Assembly: GCF_000626715.1 (NCBI RefSeq)
Contig: NZ_AQRA01000005.1
Coordinates: 124,001-188,000 of the forward strand
Length of the DNA: 64,000 nt
Origin: Aquimarina atlantica
GTDB taxonomy: Bacteria; Bacteroidota; Bacteroidia; Flavobacteriales; Flavobacteriaceae
Reading direction: 5' to 3'
The position numbers and the translations under genes were made by a program. Positions 62,301-64,000 of this stretch are shown here, piece by piece; within the stretch, counting starts at the first letter, position 1, and each line of letters begins with the position of its first letter. The notes under the pieces are model-generated. The model saw only the letters and a list, made by a program, of their open reading frames with translations, made no database searches and had not been told where the DNA came from.

Positions 62301-64000
62301 AGCATTACCTTCTACACTAAGATCCAGGAAATCAATCTCCCAGGGTTTAGCAGTTTTACCACTAAATTCCCAATATTTAGTTTTTGTCTGGATTTTAAAA
62401 CCAAGACCATCAATTGCATAATCAAATCCATCTTCGGGTTTCCAGGTTGGTGCAATGTAAAAAGTGAGTAGCTGCCCAATTTCTAGGGCGCCAGAGGTCT
62501 GTGTGCCGGTAAATGTCCAACCACTTCCTGTGGCATAAGTAGATTGTAGGGATAGCCCAATTTTCATACTTTCGGGTAATACCACAAATTCACCACCAAT
62601 ACTCACTTCATTGTTACCTGTGTTGTGAATGATATTAGTGGTTAGTTTATTAATCGTGAAAAGAGGTCCTATAACTAAAGGTTTATCTGCTTCGAGAATC
62701 GTATTTAATTGATAATATTTTTCATTTGGTTTTAGATCAAAATCTAATAAGGTTACAGCGGTTTCTAAATCTAAGGGTCCTGTACCAAATAATTCTAGTA
62801 AGTCACTAAGCTGGATAACGCCATCACTTAACCCTCCGTGGACTTTAAAATGAGGATAAGTACCTAAAATACTAACCGTTCCTTTGCCTATTGTAAAATC
62901 ACCAGTTACCGTAAATTCAATTTTTCTGTTCGCTACGTCCTGCACGTTGTAGACTTGTACATCTACACTGGGATTAATTTGAAAAGGAGGATTTGCAGAC
63001 AATTCCCAGGGGGTGTCGGTACTCATTGCATACGACATATAATCAAATGCATGAGTTTGGTTGTTATAGTGTAGTTGAATGTCTTTTAAACCAAAACCTG
63101 CCATTCCATTCAAAGGAGGTTGAAGTACTTGAACCAGATTAATACCTCCTGCCATCTGGAAAAAACTGGATACACTAAGAGGACTGCTAAAACCGCCAGT
63201 AATAAGCCAGGTGTTCTCTTCTTCAGGGTATTTAATCATTGTTTCCAGTACTATAGGATCATTATTGGCATCTTTGCCAGACCCAATAATATTCCCTTTC
63301 AAACCTCCTTCTACTGCGCTTCCGGCTTCGTTAATTTTTAAACTGAAACCGGGCTTTTCGAAACCTATCCAGGGGATTCCGTCGATATTCCAACGTTGAT
63401 TTATTTCCGTTTCAATCTCTGTTACAACCGACTCCTCGGGACTGGTAAAATTTAATGTGATATTAAAATCAGGACCGAAGGCAGTTGTTGTTCCTTTAGA
63501 TAGAGTAACTTTTGTTACCGTATCTCCATCTTTTTCTTCTGTAATATCCTCTTTGGCGACAGTAATAAAAAACAAATTACCGGTGACCAGTTTGAAAAAC
63601 GAGGATAGATATGTATTTGGTAATGCATTTAGGATATTTACACCACCATTACTATAATTATTGATAAGTTTATTATACACACCTTCTAATGTAAGTGCTT
63701 CTTCTTCTAAGACCATTAGATCAGTGTCAGTACTGGTTTTGGTACGCGCTTTTGAAGATGCTAATAGCGTAACAATAGGTAAGACCAGTTTTACTCCTAC
63801 CAGACCGAGCATTAATTTATCATGAATATCTTTTTGATAATAAACTCCTAAATTCGTGAAATAGGTGTGTACATCATTAGATGTGGTATACGAATTTACC
63901 ATAAACGCTCCCGAAACAGCTAATGCATCGTAATACGCTTCAGGTTTACCGGGGTTTGTTTTTTTTAGATAAGTGTCAAAAGTCTGATTTCTGAAGTTTA
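53385..64000 (-). CDS. Giant LysM-repeat, beta-rich protein (5' end outside the window)
   Basis: At least 3538 residues: the frame stays open from the Met at 63902 through the window edge, so the true start and any signal peptide lie upstream. Residue numbers here count from Met 63902. The first ~1100 residues are repetitive, aromatic- and Gly-rich beta sequence (e.g. WEFSGKTAKPWEIDFLDLSV) reminiscent of DUF6603. Several LysM-like modules follow between ~1440 and ~2200 (YTVQQGDTFDSIANQAIYG, TVEGDTLRSVASKFNVTPEDL, GGNTLQEIATRFETTVAAIQE and two weaker ones). SbsA/Big-like Ig modules appear at ~2450 and ~2920 (NYTVSDDINVVNASLLS). No T9SS sorting domain is seen at the C-terminus. A surface or cell-wall binding protein is likely; function unknown. 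Confidence 0.88.
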   Translation of the reverse strand, partial: NFRNQTFDTYLKKTNPGKPEAYYDALAVSGAFMVNSYTTSNDVHTYFTNLGVYYQKDIHDKLMLGLVGVKLVLPIVTLLASSKARTKTSTDTDLMVLEEEALTLEGVYNKLINNYSNGGVNILNALPNTYLSSFFKLVTGNLFFITVAKEDITEEKDGDTVTKVTLSKGTTTAFGPDFNITLNFTSPEESVVTEIETEINQRWNIDGIPWIGFEKPGFSLKINEAGSAVEGGLKGNIIGSGKDANNDPIVLETMIKYPEEENTWLITGGFSSPLSVSSFFQMAGGINLVQVLQPPLNGMAGFGLKDIQLHYNNQTHAFDYMSYAMSTDTPWELSANPPFQINPSVDVQVYNVQDVANRKIEFTVTGDFTIGKGTVSILGTYPHFKVHGGLSDGVIQLSDLLELFGTGPLDLETAVTLLDFDLKPNEKYYQLNTILEADKPLVIGPLFTINKLTTNIIHNTGNNEVSIGGEFVVLPESMKIGLSLQSTYATGSGWTFTGTQTSGALEIGQLLTFYIAPTWKPEDGFDYAIDGLGFKIQTKTKYWEFSGKTAKPWEIDFLDLSVEGNAMVAYGKKDEETEVGYYGNINANVTWLGINFQAFYDFDPSVKSFGIIWEFLKGEVKDIGTNGKHHYVAELSFTESTTIGSMVEKMVSWATGTQFGLAAPWNLLDKVPLNNLSLKYDFTSKQVSFSLGIGRIPLGFATIESIGVTYKSNQTDPKDNGVMVTLDGSFLWQDDTKEPLTWDASKPETTPSPSGQGNKYLDLKLLALGQHVAIPGFQNVEKVQDAIKIMADLPPTEPGEIPGITLDPNSNWLVGMDFGVLKLEEDKKSTSAVALANGSDASSSGYFITMQIVFNDPNLYALRLALEGEPARIFKGLDFQILYKKISDTIGLYKAEIALPTVMRKIQLGQVNLTLPIFGIELFTNGDFQVDIGFPWKEDFSRSFTFQTLIWTPIGIPIPVMGSAGVYFGKLSSATTNKVPDTTLGTFNPVLVFGFGMQFGFGYDFDAGILKAGFSLTAVAILEGVLAKYNPYQLTTTSSSNDAQVAEAYYFWFRGTVGVIGKLYGTVDFAIIKADLNIDIRLLAQLTFSPYEPIVIQLSASVSVSLSVSINLGLFKIKMHFSFSASISQSITIKAIASNPPWEDASSGMALKAYAQNELQNAKQLRIALHNPLTVTLTQVTPNWSNLEKAATIAPLTGYLGLGLTMAGDKATQLSEQQACYIAMLFLESMTPPQEDRVDGYQKAFKDTADSSFELLSKEIFRWTVAALQNGPITSEQVDNTPVTSSQLTQLLAYFSDPSNPSPIPTEAIDSFMTDQFDLHIQEQPQQETDVNATFFPMALSLQLSTPDYGTDYKGVAYDFESYNTISSTYISDLRKYFDQLAIQMQEKDPVTFAAFAEGEDISVGNFVFSDYFLLIAKQMVQSAQDSLKDFKYYTNSGDSPDSIVKWINDHGDLSGDMAYTIAELFNDNSGITLTSGKTMYISKSTYTVQQGDTFDSIANQAIYGKSFDGNSLATLNKETQNILQEGIAISFTYNNYTYDYTTLPSQSLKQVVDAINATVPEGNKIDVDILITDGNVATIANLLLPVATLSIPLVTYTTVEGDTLRSVASKFNVTPEDLANSGDKEHNNDKIADLFDSATLDMANLEQFKVGELLKEIQATQGIQHLSGMTSRYYLAGLKLPVDGVTPNYKGMWVEDNNGVLSYGDLESAGLYALDGQQFPIPTLTEGNDFEITFSKPDPDGLKWLSFNGDDPSKMVITITPDSDDAIRINKVAEYATKNKLNTGLSFLGVNDLFTNSEASYPYTSEIVWNAASSINLPYGGTPPGVPALSLWPLPDTLLQLPDLSTRAVNPRMEFLIGQYDDVSKKMINHDVAYYGLGSLVEVTIKRVPIVSDSPSTLTTYEVVGANSNNANILEKIVSEIGDNNSLIASLIPAYAVDSNGSTPNGIQTDAQNALTMGLAQVNLSTETRPDMAFSALLKTASIPEDEKMRLLNTETDFLRLLWQASITRNGGYYLYYYNTDSKQGLPDRIFDDNGEATLSFIVMYSKPSEESLQNTITSYMNVFANGEAINKNNSVLFAQSNPNIIKLASANTQTLSELAYAYYGNIADVATDNQNLTLGSGIKLNINEGIYEVGVGGNTLQEIATRFETTVAAIQEINKQKSGSELPDQLNLFDSIFLPQLTITVGTSPGGTTFASLSDFYGENISSIANYNQDVIGIFADNQDITSTGGPKIRTANVAAGTTSIDAIRPIPAPVPDNPKTADFGELFLQNVYSSLTYQVVANDYFNSSNIGLPSGPTTDAEDPDSTDKRQVPKTLTADDNWNYQVSIPYTRFSKEVVASEHDLPDGNDSPYLGLGDILQVNFAWQDIYGNSIISELSDPSATSNEPLNEPPVLTGYTDAILGLNQWPSVSSSWMVTGEEGQAKLDTGLNFDPSYYQGLISTTAKNSTTILGQYTVTVDETSAVDKANYTIDQNVNIESIVLNADKKSVTITVDNIPENVEITVTISNVKADLTNPDDTNVLIFNGWSKFSADNDKDLATSTVIEQATRDLQTYTQIWYQLTDPNGIAFQIDTTLTSNAFVLSKDDVNSLVQEWITSIYLFLANRSIGEITTATPDSDHMISFDIDTTQVNTEQIFRLELSFTIERTGGSISGDFETTGGIKSASTIVPPLSKAEAAKTTGLEDFAAGFETALSKNDVYQLKVTSGVDRDENLSNAGGTEIWATRLGLDSATSIGYEINDTSNPVIFAPKPISNKLETKDHIPIYYFNPKTGIDFSTPSTYTDFKNIDMDVWGKQIFSSIDNVLTPEFTAAIQLVDDFGSTTFLTDMLANKKRLAEILKLSMVPVFAGQTADTSDIQETFLQQLLVKLSNAYTTRAGIQFAATVQADTVTEGADTPQLYGNINQNFVFMGVELDQDDATIVYLFFSNFMSKEEAETISNYTVSDDINVVNASLLSENNRIVRLKLSGDAVIDKTVVTIVDTLFDEVGNVITPPLSHTVQKNVDGGNFSSSFSLSSPKLALSESKDAKLPFLLSSPDIIRGTENEVLSYVDLDISYTGFAIEHQISSVPGIEDYKASSWLSFISKGKSKNKSQINPLETSLGAFKVPLILRSFPTAPAMVKQEASYPYMTSTNNAIDDILNWNYQITYSQSFHYPQDQVNFEILFNVQENMTKALGSFEDAFAQMAEFISVFPNINQVFNDTLIKIDATTTDASQFESAAVALSSYNQMVSRMADAAETSNGFALNAFNELLKQGYTADPYSFYIKESSTTIETTTGVLVVNIFGAVPEGIGIPIVNIPDYNAISIDPEDGASYSYYYTSKDTGKILEASIGQSIADRVVLIPTMNILNRQDADTTANLKRNVELVPGKPSADDFVYTTGNIGFSNAFHPTIDSSEPLNIATINNPSSPNVGTLEQQLTILFDTLLAENSQDTVSILMNANYSYQANSKLSDIFLPVVMQPLQSIQVLGDGSDKALKQMISDWANSIKEWFSTNQVDDTEASLWFDLTIFSNLTAQPKPLIRLRTLTLSLDYITDM

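Noticed and set aside
53385..64000. Giant protein as a Tc toxin or contractile-injection tail component
   Set aside because: No RHS/YD repeats, VgrG, sheath or baseplate features were seen; LysM and Ig-like modules alone are not sufficient.

Overview
The window looks like chromosomal DNA of a marine member of the Flavobacteriaceae (Bacteroidota), close in style to Aquimarina. The evidence is AT-rich DNA, several TTG starts, promoters resembling the Bacteroidota TAnnTTTG type, TonB-dependent receptor and lipoprotein styles typical of the phylum, FISUMP and DUF418 proteins, and intergenic repeats of the TTCGACAAGCTCA family. The genus is an inference. No tRNA, rRNA, CRISPR array, insertion-sequence transposase or phage gene was recognised.

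Layout. (1) 1-6.1 kb, + strand: the end of a VWA-containing magnesium-chelatase-like subunit, cobyrinate a,c-diamide synthase and CobN, i.e. late cobalt insertion into the corrin ring. (2) 6.2-20.8 kb: an accessory stretch of mostly single + strand genes (LytTR regulator, CPBP protease, two AraC-type regulators, VOC lipoprotein, DUF418, FISUMP lipoprotein, a sigma-factor trio, a membrane-bound winged-helix regulator, an HExxH exported protein, an epimerase, a WYL regulator). (3) 20.8-21.3 kb: a gene-free patch packed with palindromes. (4) 21.3-31.6 kb, - strand: the rest of the cobalamin locus. A cobalamin riboswitch precedes a TonB receptor, a 2Fe-2S ferredoxin-like protein, an NAD-binding protein, CobA and CbiX; upstream lie CobQ, threonine-phosphate decarboxylase, CbiB and a small P-loop ATPase. 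(5) 31.8-40.3 kb, + strand: a tightly packed operon of two coiled-coil proteins, a membrane-anchored substrate-binding/OmpA fusion, an ABC permease and ATPase, a TerB-like/AAA+ (CbbX-type) fusion and a 2OG-Fe dioxygenase. (6) 40.3-45.7 kb, - strand: methyltransferase, DEDDh exonuclease, TPR protein, PrfH and RtcB (an RNA/ribosome-repair pair), preceded by two tandem, similarly built RNA elements. (7) 45.8-53.2 kb: small accessory genes (NTF2-like, SDR, tautomerase, Crp/Fnr, PP2C, HAD, lipoproteins). (8) 53.4 kb to the end, - strand: one giant LysM/beta-rich protein, open at the window edge.

How the genes work together. Regions 1 and 4 together encode much of corrin synthesis (uroporphyrinogen methylation, a,c-diamide formation, cobalt insertion, cobyric acid and cobinamide-phosphate formation) plus outer-membrane uptake under riboswitch control. 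Two genes from different parts of the locus carry the same unusual heptameric TCTAANN array just before their start codons. Region 5 looks like one envelope-spanning machine in which ABC transport is coupled to an AAA+ remodeler. In region 6, PrfH and RtcB are families known to act together in repair of cleaved rRNA.

The strongest candidates for something undescribed are the tandem terminator/anti-arm RNA elements upstream of rtcB (45.07-45.63 kb), the TerB/AAA+-ABC-OmpA operon (32.4-40.3 kb), the TCTAANN arrays, two related ~160-bp foldback elements, and the giant LysM protein. All family assignments come from reading motifs by eye; no database search was possible.
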